A DNA stretch of 64,000 nucleotides from DASUFZ01 sp035541475 (lineage in GTDB: Bacteria > Myxococcota_A > UBA9160 > SMWR01): positions 1 to 64,000 of the forward strand of contig DATKND010000172.1 of assembly GCA_035541475.1 (NCBI GenBank), written 5' to 3'. Below, one piece after another: positions 52,046 to 60,511 of the stretch. Under the pieces are notes generated by a model. That model searched no databases. It had not been told where the DNA came from and worked only from the letters and a program-made list of their open reading frames with translations. The stretch's first letter is position 1. Each line of letters begins with the position of its first letter. The position numbers and the translations under genes are program-made.

Positions 52046-53457
52046 GCGGCCGGATGCACCTCTCCGTCGGACGCGGCCCTGCGGTCGCGCTCGACGGAGT
52101 AGACGTGCACAGGCTCCTCTCGTCCAGAGAGCTGGCGCTCGCCCTCGAAGCGCAGGCGCAGCGCGCCGCGAACGCGCCGCTGCACCGCCTCCGAGACGAG
52201 GATCTCACCCGGCTGCGCGAGCTTCTCCAGCCGGTGAGCGACGTTCACCGCGTCGCCGACGGCCGTGAAGTCCGTGCGCCGATCCGAGCCGATGTTGCCG
52301 ACGATCACCGTGCCCGCGTGGATGCCGATGCCCATCGCGACTCCGGTGCCCGCGTGGCCGCTCGCGTCGACGTGGTTGTTGCGGCGCTCGATCGCGCGCT
52401 GGATCTCGACGGCGCAGGTCACGGCGCGCAGCGCGTGGTCGGGCTGCGACACGGGCGCGCCGAAGTACGCCATCACGGAGTCGCCGATGAACTTGTCGAT
52501 CGTGCCGCCGCGCTCGAGGATCACGTCGGAGGCGAGCTGGAAGACCTCATTCAGCAGGCCGACGACACCGTGCGCGGGCAGGCCCTCCGACAAGCGCGTG
52601 AAGCTGCGAATGTCGGCGAACAGGATCGTCACCTCGCGCTCCGTGCCCGCCTGCTTCTCGTCTTCGTCGCCGTTCGCGAGGAGCTGGTTCAACACGTAGT
52701 CGTCGACGTAGCGGCCGAAGGCGCGCTGGATGCGCTGCTTCTGCTCGAGCGAGTCGCCCATCTCGTTGAACGCCCGCGTCAGCTCCCCGACCTCGTCTCG
52801 CGACGTCGGCGGCACGCGCGCGGTCACGTCGCCCGCGGCGAGCCGCTCGACGCCGTGGCGGAGCCGCCGCAGCGGACCGACGAGCAGCGCGACGAAGCCG
52901 ACGCCCGCGAGCACGCCGAGCGCCACGATCAGGACGGCGGCGCCTAACAACTGGCGCGTGTTGCTCCGCACCACGGGATCGACCAGCACCTTCAGGTCGA
53001 AGTCCACCTGCGCCTCGCCGACGCGCACGCCGCTGTAGCGGATCGGCGCCGCGACCCGTAGCTGTTCGGTGTCGCGCGTCACCCACACGGGATCCGGATC
53101 CGAGGCGTCGGCGCGCGCGAGCAGCGGTCGGGTCTTGCCGCGCTCCGCGGGATCGAGCGACGCGACGATCTCGCCCGTGCGCCCGAGCAGGCGCACGGCC
53201 ACGACGCCCTCGGCCGCGCCGACCTCGCGGATCAGCTGCTCGAGCGAGAGCTCGTGTTCGAAGTTGCCCTCGTGCGCCTCGAGGATCGGCGTCTTGGCGG
53301 CTCCGGCCAGGCTCGCGGCGAGCGCGCGACCGCGCTTCTCGACCTCGTCCTCGAGCGCGCTGCGCTCGTGCCGCGTCGCGATCCAGGTGAGCCCGACACA
53401 CGCCGCGACTAGCAGCGAGACGACGAGCGCGCTGAACTTGACCTGGAGCGAGCGCAC
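52042..53457 (-). CDS. membrane adenylate/guanylate cyclase with HAMP domain
   Basis: 471 residues from GTG. Two membrane helices (about 9-27 and 170-193) enclose a periplasmic sensor of 140 residues; then a HAMP domain (about 195-247) and a class III cyclase domain. Metal aspartates D282 (ILFADIRSF) and D326 (FIGDSVMAYFG), purine-selecting K322 and D396, and transition-state N405 and R409 (GDAVNVAHRLE) are intact, so it should be an active adenylate cyclase. First gene of an operon with two lipoproteins, which may feed the sensor. Confidence 0.93.
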   Translation of the reverse strand: MRSLQVKFSALVVSLLVAACVGLTWIATRHERSALEDEVEKRGRALAASLAGAAKTPILEAHEGNFEHELSLEQLIREVGAAEGVVAVRLLGRTGEIVASLDPAERGKTRPLLARADASDPDPVWVTRDTEQLRVAAPIRYSGVRVGEAQVDFDLKVLVDPVVRSNTRQLLGAAVLIVALGVLAGVGFVALLVGPLRRLRHGVERLAAGDVTARVPPTSRDEVGELTRAFNEMGDSLEQKQRIQRAFGRYVDDYVLNQLLANGDEDEKQAGTEREVTILFADIRSFTRLSEGLPAHGVVGLLNEVFQLASDVILERGGTIDKFIGDSVMAYFGAPVSQPDHALRAVTCAVEIQRAIERRNNHVDASGHAGTGVAMGIGIHAGTVIVGNIGSDRRTDFTAVGDAVNVAHRLEKLAQPGEILVSEAVQRRVRGALRLRFEGERQLSGREEPVHVYSVERDRRAASDGEVHPAA

Positions 53458-53584
53458 TGGGTGGGGGTTCCTCTCCGATCCGAGACGGGATCGGGAGGCA
53501 GAACGCCACCTTCCGAGCCCGGCCTAGCGTATCGGTGGGGTCGCGCCGTGGCTAGACAAGAAGTCAGGGCGCGACCCGGATCTC

Positions 53585-54061
53585 CTACTCGATATGGATC
53601 GCGAGGACCTCGAATTCGCGCGTCCCCTTGGGAACCCGCACGACCACCGTGTCGTCCACCGTACGCCCGAGCAGCGCACGCGCGATCGGCGAGGTGACCG
53701 AGATGCGGCCGCTCGCGACGTCGGACTCGTGCTCGCCGACGATGGTGTATCGGACCTCCTCGTCGCTCTCGGTGTCGAGCAGCAGGACGGTCACGCCGAA
53801 GCGGACCGTGTGCGGCTGCGACCCCGAGGGGTCGATCACCTGTGCGCGCGCCAGCTGGTCCTCGAGCTGGCGGACGCGCGTCTCGATGTGGCTCTGTCGC
53901 TCCTTCGCGGCGTGGAACTCGGCGTTCTCCGAGATGTCGCCGTGTGCGCGGGCAGCCTCGATCTCGCGCACGATCTTCGGCCGCTCGACGGACTTCAAGT
54001 GCTTCAGATCGGCCTCGAGCTTCGCGTAGCCGGCGCGCGTCATCGGAATGCGTTCTGCCAT
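53585..54061 (-). CDS. greA: transcription elongation factor GreA
   Basis: 158 residues, the exact GreA length. N-terminal coiled coil (MTRAGYAKLEADLKHLK) with acidic tip HGDISENAEFHAAKERQ, then the FKBP-like domain. It rescues backtracked RNA polymerase by cleaving transcripts. The ATG at 54061 is the conserved start; a longer reading has no homology. Its leader holds a promoter, hairpin and T-run (54140-54209). Confidence 0.96.
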   Translation of the reverse strand: MAERIPMTRAGYAKLEADLKHLKSVERPKIVREIEAARAHGDISENAEFHAAKERQSHIETRVRQLEDQLARAQVIDPSGSQPHTVRFGVTVLLLDTESDEEVRYTIVGEHESDVASGRISVTSPIARALLGRTVDDTVVVRVPKGTREFEVLAIHIE

Positions 54062-54139
54062 GGGCAGTCTCCGGATCGACTCGCTGCGGTCCCGAACCGC
54101 AGAGCCGCGCCAGCACATCGTTACACTGCGGCGCGAATG

Positions 54140-54172
54140 AAAACCCGACGTCCCCGCGAGGAGGGACGTCGG
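54140..54172 (-). terminator. intrinsic terminator/attenuator in the greA leader
   Basis: A 10-bp perfect stem (54163-54172 with 54145-54154; minus strand CCGACGTCCC and GGGACGTCGG), 8-nt loop, then GTTTTC. It starts only a few bases after the predicted transcription start, so it would release a roughly 35-40 nt RNA. Confidence 0.65.
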
Positions 54173-54181
54173 TTCCGCCCC

Positions 54182-54209
54182 AGCCTATCGACCAGGGTCG
54201 GCATGTCAA
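54182..54209 (-). promoter_or_regulatory. sigma70 promoter of greA
   Basis: TTGACA (54209-54204) and TAGGCT (54187-54182) with a 16-bp spacer on the minus strand. It overlaps the start codon of the divergent CPBP gene. Confidence 0.6.
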
Positions 54210-54808
54210 TCGAAAAGGGGCCCGCGCCGGAGGCGAGCGGACCGGCCTCGGCGACCGGCGAGGCCGACCCCGCGCGCCTCGTCGGGATCGCGATCGTCTT
54301 CTATGGGCTGCTCTTCGCCGCCGCGCTGATCTGGACGCGGCTCGAGAGTCGATCGCTGTGGCTTCGGAGCGCGGGCCTCGAGATCTCGTGGCTGCGCGAC
54401 GTCTCGCTCGGCGTGATCACGGCCGCCGCGCTCGTCGTGGCGAGCCGCGCGCTGACGGCCGCGACGTCGGCGGGGCGCGCGCTCGCCGACGCGCTGGCCC
54501 GGGTGCTCGGCCGCCCCGGCCTCGGCGCGTGCCTGGCTCTCGCGGCGATCAGCGGCCTCGCCGAGGAGGCGTTCTTCCGCGGCGCGCTCCAGCCGCGCGT
54601 CGGACTCGTCGTCGCGAGTGGGCTCTTCGCCGCCGCGCACCTCGCACCGCGCCGCGAGTTCCTGCCGTGGCCCTTCTTCGCCTTCGCGGCGGGCCTCGCC
54701 TTCGGCGTGCTCTTCGACGCGACGGGCAATCTCGTCGCGCCGGTCGTCGCGCACGCGGGGATCAACGCGTGGAATCTGCGCTGGCTCGCGATGCGAACCA
54801 GGAATTGA
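54203..54808 (+). CDS. CPBP-family intramembrane metalloprotease (Abi/CAAX-type)
   Basis: 201 residues with several membrane helices. The family motifs are E-E-x-x-x-R in LAEEAFFRGALQ near 120, AAHLAPR (second motif, histidine) near 145 and HAGINAWN near the C-terminus. The family includes CAAX prenyl protease 2-like and bacteriocin self-immunity proteins. ATG 54203 was chosen; ATG 54137 would add 22 basic residues but begins inside the terminator-like stem region. No bacteriocin gene is seen nearby. Confidence 0.85.
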   Translation: MSIEKGPAPEASGPASATGEADPARLVGIAIVFYGLLFAAALIWTRLESRSLWLRSAGLEISWLRDVSLGVITAAALVVASRALTAATSAGRALADALARVLGRPGLGACLALAAISGLAEEAFFRGALQPRVGLVVASGLFAAAHLAPRREFLPWPFFAFAAGLAFGVLFDATGNLVAPVVAHAGINAWNLRWLAMRTRN

Positions 54809-54858
54809 TCTCGTCGCGACGTTGCGCCGTTCGCCTGGAAGCCCCGGCGAACCGAGTC

Positions 54859-55284
54859 TCATCTTCTGACCTTCACTCGCGTTCGGCTCGCTGCGCGCCG
54901 CGCGCTTCGCGCGCGACTTGCGATCGCGTCGATCTCGATCAGCGCGCCGAGCGGCAGCGCCGCCACCTGCACCGTCGCGCGCGCGGGGTGCACGCCCGTG
55001 AAGAAGCGGCCATACACCGTGTTGATGCGCGCGAAGAGCGAGAGGTCCGTCACGTAGACGGTCGTGCGCAGCACGCGGTCGAGCCCGCTGCCCGCCTGCT
55101 CGAGCACCGCGCGCAGGTTCAGGAGCACGCGCTCGGCCTGCGCCTCGATCTCGCCCGCGATCAGCTTGCTGCTGGCTGGATCGAGCGGGATCTGCCCCGA
55201 CGCGAACACCAGATCACCGTGCACCACGGCCTGCGAGTAGGGACCGACGGGCTTCGGCGCGGACGCCGACAGGACCGCGCGCAC
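54859..55284 (-). CDS. ridA: RidA-family enamine/imine deaminase
   Basis: 141 residues from GTG. Canonical features: KPVGPYSQAVVHGDLVFASG, the catalytic arginine near 105 in HPARATVQVAALP, and EIDAIA near 120. The family hydrolyses reactive enamine intermediates of PLP enzymes. The last 17 residues (from RSARRAASR) are not part of the family and are encoded by the dispersed repeat copy 4. Follows the 94-residue gene by 1 bp. Confidence 0.93.
   Translation of the reverse strand: MRAVLSASAPKPVGPYSQAVVHGDLVFASGQIPLDPASSKLIAGEIEAQAERVLLNLRAVLEQAGSGLDRVLRTTVYVTDLSLFARINTVYGRFFTGVHPARATVQVAALPLGALIEIDAIASRARSARRAASRTRVKVRR
54865..54921 (-). repeat. dispersed palindromic repeat, copy 4 (inside the ridA 3' end)
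   Basis: Minus strand: GCAAG-T, stem GCGCGC-GAA-GCGCGC, then GGCGCGCAGCGAGCCG and a tail GTGAAGGTCAGA. It has been read through by ridA, adding a basic C-terminus. Confidence 0.65.
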
Positions 55285-55285
55285 G

Positions 55286-55570
55286 TCAGGCGTCGAAGGG
55301 CTCGGGCTCGACCGGCAGCCGCTCTTCCAGCAGTCGCAGCAGATAGCCGAGCAGCATCAGATTGGGCAGGCGCTTGCGCACCGACGCCGGCGTCGCGGTA
55401 CCCTCGCAGAACTCCTCGGCGTAGGCCCCGAAGAACTCCAGCGCGTCGAGCGGCACGTTCAGCGCGACCACCTCGTTGAGCTGCTCGACGCGCAGCTCGT
55501 CGAAGATCTCGACCAGCTCGCGCGCGAGCTCGAGGCGAGTCAGCGGCCCGTCGGAGCTCTCGGAATCCAT
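55286..55570 (-). CDS. small acidic protein, unknown function
   Basis: 94 residues from ATG 55570 (an in-frame ATG at 55624 adds 18 less likely residues). Sequence is helical: LTRLELARELVEIFDELRVEQLNE, then LDALEFFGAYAEEF and LMLLGYLLRLLEERLPVEP, ending acidic. No named domain recognised. First gene behind a very good promoter (55682-55710), followed by ridA. Composition looks like a genuine small soluble protein. Confidence 0.6.
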   Translation of the reverse strand: MDSESSDGPLTRLELARELVEIFDELRVEQLNEVVALNVPLDALEFFGAYAEEFCEGTATPASVRKRLPNLMLLGYLLRLLEERLPVEPEPFDA

Positions 55571-55681
55571 TCGACTTCCTCGGCGAGGCTCGTTTCCGAA
55601 GCGCTCGTGTGTAGGCGTCGCCACCGACGGTGATCCTCACGCCGTCGGACCGTGGCGCGACGTGCGCGCGACGAGAGCGCG

Positions 55682-55710
55682 ATCCTGACAGCGGGATTTT
55701 GCAATGTCAA
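55682..55710 (-). promoter_or_regulatory. near-consensus sigma70 promoter for the small protein-ridA unit
   Basis: TTGACA (55710-55705), 17-bp spacer, CAGGAT (55687-55682). Transcription would start near 55675, with a leader of about 100 nt to ATG 55570. Confidence 0.65.
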
Positions 55711-55842
55711 CGAAACTGTGGAGCGCCGGAGCGTCGCGCCTCACGGTTCGCTGCGCGAGTGGGGGCTTTTCCATCGGAGTTGCGCCTGCGCTGCCGGTGA
55801 ATGCGGCACGCAGCGCGTGCGCGGCCGACCGGCGCAGCGCGC

Positions 55843-56358
55843 TCAGATCTCGCGGTGCGGCGACTTCCCGTCCGACGCCTCGTCCGCCGCCTGGCCCTGC
55901 TCGAAGAGCGGCTCGCGCACGAAGATCGGCGCGTGCGCGCGCAGTGCGATCGCGATCGCGTCGCTCGGCCGCGCGTCGATCGGGAGCAGGTGTCCGCCGC
56001 GCTTCAGCAGCAGGCTCGCGTAGTACGTACCCTCGCGCAGCTCGGTGACGACCGCGCGCGCGACCTCGGCGTCGAGGTGCTGGATCAGGTCGCGCGCGAG
56101 ATCGTGCGTGTTCGGCCGCGGCGAGCGCATCGACTCCATCTCGAGCGCGATCGAGCGCGCCTCGGCGCTGCCGATCCAGATCGGCAGCCAGCGCGTGCCG
56201 CCTTCCTCCTCGAGCACGACGACGGGCGAGTCGTTGTCGTCGATCACCACGCGATCGACGCGGACGCGCACCTCATGGGCGTCGTCGGACCGCGCACTGC
56301 AGCCGACGAGCGCGGCGAGGAGGCCGAGCAGCGGGACGAGCCCTGCGCGCATGGCCAT
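55843..56358 (-). CDS. DUF151/bifunctional nuclease-family protein with lipoprotein signal
   Basis: 171 residues. The BFN domain is clear: VRVDRVVIDDNDSPVVVLEE, LPIWIGSAEARSIALEME, then LPIDARPSDAIAIALRA. Unusually, the N-terminus MAMRAGLVPLLGLLAALVGC reads as a lipoprotein signal with lipobox LVGC at C20, whereas characterised family members are intracellular. Start ATG 56358; ATG 56352 is also in frame. Lies 91 bp from tRNA-Pro on the same strand. Confidence 0.88.
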   Translation of the reverse strand: MAMRAGLVPLLGLLAALVGCSARSDDAHEVRVRVDRVVIDDNDSPVVVLEEEGGTRWLPIWIGSAEARSIALEMESMRSPRPNTHDLARDLIQHLDAEVARAVVTELREGTYYASLLLKRGGHLLPIDARPSDAIAIALRAHAPIFVREPLFEQGQAADEASDGKSPHREI

Positions 56359-56449
56359 AGGCGACTCCGACGTCCCCAGATTACCACCGTAGCCCCGAAT
56401 CGCGGCGCCGCGAGCGCGCCCGCCGGAACGCAGGGCGGAGGGCGGGGAG

Positions 56450-56526
<77 letters not shown>

Positions 56527-56615
56527 AGACTCCCGGCTCGCGAGGCGCGCAGTATAGAACCTTGCGAGCTGCCTCAACCAGAGGCAGGGACCTCTAGAAT
56601 TGGGCCCACGCGCCC

Positions 56616-58988
56616 ATGTCGGATCTCCTGCCCCTCGATCCGCTGCACTTCTCCGTCGTCGTCTCGCTCGCGCTGTGCGGCGCCATCGCGGCGGTGTCGC
56701 TGCGGCCGCTCCTCGTGGTGCGCCATCCGCGCGCGACGCTCCTCGGGCTCGCGGGTGTCACGCTGCTCGCGTTCGCCGCGATGGTGCGAGTCGACCCCCC
56801 CGGTCTGCGCCTCGTGATCGATCCCTCGACCGAGCCGCTGCTGCCCTGGGGCGATCCGGACATCGCCACCTATCGGCAGGCGATCCGGGACTTCGGCGAC
56901 GATCAGATGTACGTGATCGCGATGGAGACGCAGCAGGGTGTCTTCAGCCAGGAGCACCTCTCGGCGCTGCGTCGCGTGCGCGACCGGGTCTCGCGCCTCC
57001 CGGGCGTGCGCGCCGCGCAGAGCCTCGTCGGCGCGACCACCTTCGGCTACTCGGCGCCGGACGACTGGATCGAGGTCAAGCCCTTCCTCGAGGAGATCCC
57101 GTCCGATCCCGCGGCGCTCGACGCGCTGCGCGAGCGCGCGCTGCACGATCCGCTGTACCTGCGCACCCTGGTGTCGGCCGACGGTCGCGCCGCGGCGCTG
57201 AACGTGACCTTCCGCGAGATGACCGACGGCGAGTTCATCGCCTCCGACCTCGACGGCCGCATCGCGGAGATCCTGCGCGACGAGACGTCGCGGGACCGCG
57301 CCTTCCACGTCTCGGGGCGGCCGCACATCAAGGCCGTGATGTACCGCGGCATGGTGCGCGACCTCGAAGTGCTCGTGCCCGCCGTGTTCGCCGTGGTGAC
57401 CGCCGTGCTGCTCCCGCTCGCGGGATCGCTGCGCGGCGTGCTGCTGCCGCTGATCAACGTCGGGGTCGGGGTGATCTGGACGTTCGGCGGGGTCGCCGCG
57501 CTCGGTAGACCGCTCTCGGTGCTGACCGTGCTGCTCGCGCCGGCGCTGCTCGCGACCGGCAGCGTCTTCGGCGTGCACGTGATCGGGGGCTACGAGGAGG
57601 AGGCGGCGCACGCGGCGACGCCCGCCGAGGCGATGGGCCGGGCGCAAACGACGCTGATCGCGCCCGTGCTGATCTCCGGCATCACCACCGCCATCGGCTT
57701 CGGCTCGCTCTGCATCACGGACGTGCCGGCCGTCTTCGAGCTCGGCGCCTTCTCGGTCCTCGGCGTCGCGTCCGTCACCCTGCTGACGATGGCCGGCGTG
57801 CCGGCGGTGCTCGCGCTGCTGCCGCTGCGGAAGGAGCGGCGCGCGGGGCTCTTCGGCGCGCGCGCGGCCGCCGCGCTCGACACCGGCCTATTGCGGCTCA
57901 CCGCGTTCTCGCGGCGAAACGCCAGCGCGGTCATCTTCGCCTGCGCGGCGGTGAGCGCGCTCGGCGTGGCGCTCGTGCCGCGCATCGTGGTCGACACCGA
58001 CTACCTCTCCTTCTTCGACGCCGACACGCCCGTGCGGCGCGACTTCGAGCGCGTGAACGCGCTGCTCTCCGGCGCGGTGCCGCTCTTCGTCGTGCTCGAC
58101 GGCGGCAGTCCGGGCGCGCTGCGCGAGCCCGACAATCTGCGCGCGATCGAGAGGCTGCAGGGGCGCCTCGACGCGCTGCCGGGCGTCTCGCACACGACGT
58201 CGTTTCTCGACACCTTGCGCGTGCTGAACCGCGCGCTCTCGCGCGACGACCCGGCGCAGGAACGCGTGCCGGACTCGCGCGCCGCCATCGCCGAGCTCCT
58301 CTTCATGCTGCCGAAGGCGGACCTCCAGCGCTTCGCCACCGTCGACCAGCAGAGCGCCAATCTGATCGTGCGGACGGGCGCGGTCGGCTCCGCGTCGATG
58401 CGCGCGCTCGGCGCCCGCATCGACGACGTGCTCTCGCACGACACGCCTCCGGGCTTCACGGCGCGCGTGACGGGCAACGCGCTGCTGCTGACGCGCGCCG
58501 CGGACGGCGTCGCCGGTGGTCAAGCGAGCAGCCTGCTGGCCGAGACGCTCGCGATCTTCGCCTTGATGTCGTGGAGCCTCCGCTCCTTCTCGCTGGGATT
58601 CATGGCGATGGTCCCGAACCTGGTGCCGGTCGCGATCTTCTTCGGGATGCTCGGCGCCGGCGTCGCGACGCTCTCGCTGCCGAGCAGCCTGATCGCGGTG
58701 GTGTCGCTCGGCCTCGCGATCGACTCGACCGCGCACTTCCTGTTCCACTATCGCGAGTACCGGCGCGCGGGCGCGACGCCCGATGAGGCGGTGGCGAGCT
58801 GCGTGCGGGCGCTCGGCCGGCCGATCGCGATCGCGGAGACGATGCTCTGCGTCGGCTTCGCGGCGGTGGCCGCCTCGCACTTCGCCACCTTGCGCGAGTT
58901 CGGGATCCTGACCTCGATCAGCGTCGGCGTGTGCCTGATCTGCAACCTGATGCTGCTGCCGGCGCTGCTCGTCCGCCTGAAGGTGTAG
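56616..58988 (+). CDS. MMPL/RND-family transporter
   Basis: 790 residues, about 12 membrane helices in two halves, each preceded by a large periplasmic domain (about 60-240 and 470-620). SSD-like segments such as LLAPALLATGSVFGVHVIGGY and GLAIDSTAHFLFHYREYRR carry the acidic/histidine residues characteristic of RND relatives. Such proteins export lipids or hydrophobic compounds using the proton gradient. Convergent with a LolA-like gene (6 bp gap); the same gene pair is common in deltaproteobacteria. A TAGAAT -10 lies at 56594. Confidence 0.9.
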   Translation: MSDLLPLDPLHFSVVVSLALCGAIAAVSLRPLLVVRHPRATLLGLAGVTLLAFAAMVRVDPPGLRLVIDPSTEPLLPWGDPDIATYRQAIRDFGDDQMYVIAMETQQGVFSQEHLSALRRVRDRVSRLPGVRAAQSLVGATTFGYSAPDDWIEVKPFLEEIPSDPAALDALRERALHDPLYLRTLVSADGRAAALNVTFREMTDGEFIASDLDGRIAEILRDETSRDRAFHVSGRPHIKAVMYRGMVRDLEVLVPAVFAVVTAVLLPLAGSLRGVLLPLINVGVGVIWTFGGVAALGRPLSVLTVLLAPALLATGSVFGVHVIGGYEEEAAHAATPAEAMGRAQTTLIAPVLISGITTAIGFGSLCITDVPAVFELGAFSVLGVASVTLLTMAGVPAVLALLPLRKERRAGLFGARAAAALDTGLLRLTAFSRRNASAVIFACAAVSALGVALVPRIVVDTDYLSFFDADTPVRRDFERVNALLSGAVPLFVVLDGGSPGALREPDNLRAIERLQGRLDALPGVSHTTSFLDTLRVLNRALSRDDPAQERVPDSRAAIAELLFMLPKADLQRFATVDQQSANLIVRTGAVGSASMRALGARIDDVLSHDTPPGFTARVTGNALLLTRAADGVAGGQASSLLAETLAIFALMSWSLRSFSLGFMAMVPNLVPVAIFFGMLGAGVATLSLPSSLIAVVSLGLAIDSTAHFLFHYREYRRAGATPDEAVASCVRALGRPIAIAETMLCVGFAAVAASHFATLREFGILTSISVGVCLICNLMLLPALLVRLKV

Positions 58989-58994
58989 GCGGGC

Positions 58995-59831
58995 TCAGTT
59001 CTCTTCCTCGAGCTTGCGCAGGTCGAACGCCGAGTCCAGCAGGTGCGGGTTCGGGTCGAAGCTCAGGATCTCGAAGGTGGTGAAGGACTCGAGCTGCAGG
59101 TTTCGCATCGTGACCTTCATCGGCACCTGCACGCCGTCGAAGTCCTGCACGTCCTGCGGGCGCGTGCGCAGCTCCTTCACCTCGACGCCAGCGAGGTCGA
59201 AGTAGCGCACGCGCAGCGGCACCATGCGACGCTTGTCGACGTAGAAGAGAAACTTCGAGTAGGCCGACTCGAGCAGCGGCGTCGGGTGCGCCTCCACCAC
59301 GAAGACCGGCGAGTCGTCGAGCACCGTGTCCTCGAGGCGCACGTAGGTCGCGTCCTCGAGCTCGTGCGGGATTACGTCCTCGAAGGAGAAATCGGTGCCG
59401 AAGACCGCCTTGCCGCGCAGGTTCACGCGGATGGTGCGGCGCCGGCTCGGCAGGTAGAGGAAGTGGTCGTCGAGGCGGCCGGCGTTCTGGATCGCGAGGT
59501 AGCCCGAGTGGCGCAGGTCGAAGGGATACTCGTACTTGATCAGCACCTTGGAATCGATGCCGCGTATCGGCTGGTCGTGCTCGTCGTGGAACTGCTTGAA
59601 GATGATCGTCATGCGCGCTTCCTGGACGCGGCCCGTGCGATCGCCCGACGCCATGCGCGCCTCCTGCGAGAACTCGCGGAAGCGGTTCTTCAGCACGCGC
59701 GAGTAGATGTCCTCGGCGGTGAGCTTCGCGTCGTCGGGCTGCGCGCCCGCGGCGCGGCAGGGCGCCGCGCCGAGCGCCACGACCCACCCGGCGAGAGCGG
59801 CGCAGAGCGCCCGCCCTCCGCGCGACCGCAT
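58995..59831 (-). CDS. LolA-like outer-membrane lipoprotein-sorting protein
   Basis: 278 residues. Signal peptide (ALAGWVVALGAAPCRAAG), then the LolA-like course: LTAEDIYSRVLKNRF, GIDSKVLIKYEYPFDLR, and the diagnostic FLYLPSRRRTIRV near 118. Unlike LolA of the Lol pathway this is the YP-rich outer-membrane group often paired with RND transporters. Last gene of the priA-def-fmt-rsmB-rpe direction, after an 11-bp gap to rpe. Confidence 0.88.
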   Translation of the reverse strand: MRSRGGRALCAALAGWVVALGAAPCRAAGAQPDDAKLTAEDIYSRVLKNRFREFSQEARMASGDRTGRVQEARMTIIFKQFHDEHDQPIRGIDSKVLIKYEYPFDLRHSGYLAIQNAGRLDDHFLYLPSRRRTIRVNLRGKAVFGTDFSFEDVIPHELEDATYVRLEDTVLDDSPVFVVEAHPTPLLESAYSKFLFYVDKRRMVPLRVRYFDLAGVEVKELRTRPQDVQDFDGVQVPMKVTMRNLQLESFTTFEILSFDPNPHLLDSAFDLRKLEEEN

Positions 59832-59842
59832 CGCTGGCCCCT

Positions 59843-60511
59843 TCAGCCGGCCCCGGCAGCCCGCCGCAATTCCGCGATCGCCGCCGCGCGATCGCGCGCG
59901 CCGAACACTGCCGTGCCGGCCACGAAGACGTCGGCGCCCGCCCGCGCCGCCGCCCCGATCGTCTCGGGGCCGATGCCGCCGTCCACCTCGAGCGCGACGT
60001 CGAGCCCGCGCTCGTCGATCCAGCGCCGGATCTGCTGGATCTTGCCGAGCATGCTCGAGATGAATTTCTGTCCGCCGAAGCCCGGGTTGACCGTCATCAC
60101 CAGCACCTGGTCGACGTCGCCGAGCACGGGCTCGATCGCGATCGCGGGCGTGGAGGGGTTCAGCACGACGCTGGCGCGCGCGCCGCACTCGCGGATCTGC
60201 GCGAGGTTGCGGTGCAGGTGCGGGCAGGTCTCGACGTGCACGCCGACCGTCGTCGCGCCGGCGCGCACGAAATCGGGCACGTAGCGCTCCGGCTCGACGA
60301 TCATCAGGTGGACGTCGAGCGGCAGCGAGGTCGCGCGCTTCACCGCCTGCACGATCAGCGGTCCAATCGTGATGTTGGGCACGAAGCGGCCGTCCATCAC
60401 GTCGACGTGAACCCAGTCGGCGCCGCCGCGCTCGACGCTCGCGAGCTCGGCGGCGAGCTGCGCGAAGTCGGCGGACAGGATCGACGGCGCGATGCGGACG
60501 CCGCGACTCAA
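59843..60511 (-). CDS. rpe: ribulose-phosphate 3-epimerase
   Basis: 222 residues, TIM barrel of the pentose phosphate pathway. IAPSILSADFAQL, HVDVMDGRFVPNITIGP, LDVHLMIVEPE, MTVNPGFGGQKFI and VDGGIGPETI are all intact. TTG start at 60511 overlaps the rsmB stop (TTGA). Confidence 0.95.
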   Translation of the reverse strand: MSRGVRIAPSILSADFAQLAAELASVERGGADWVHVDVMDGRFVPNITIGPLIVQAVKRATSLPLDVHLMIVEPERYVPDFVRAGATTVGVHVETCPHLHRNLAQIRECGARASVVLNPSTPAIAIEPVLGDVDQVLVMTVNPGFGGQKFISSMLGKIQQIRRWIDERGLDVALEVDGGIGPETIGAAARAGADVFVAGTAVFGARDRAAAIAELRRAAGAG

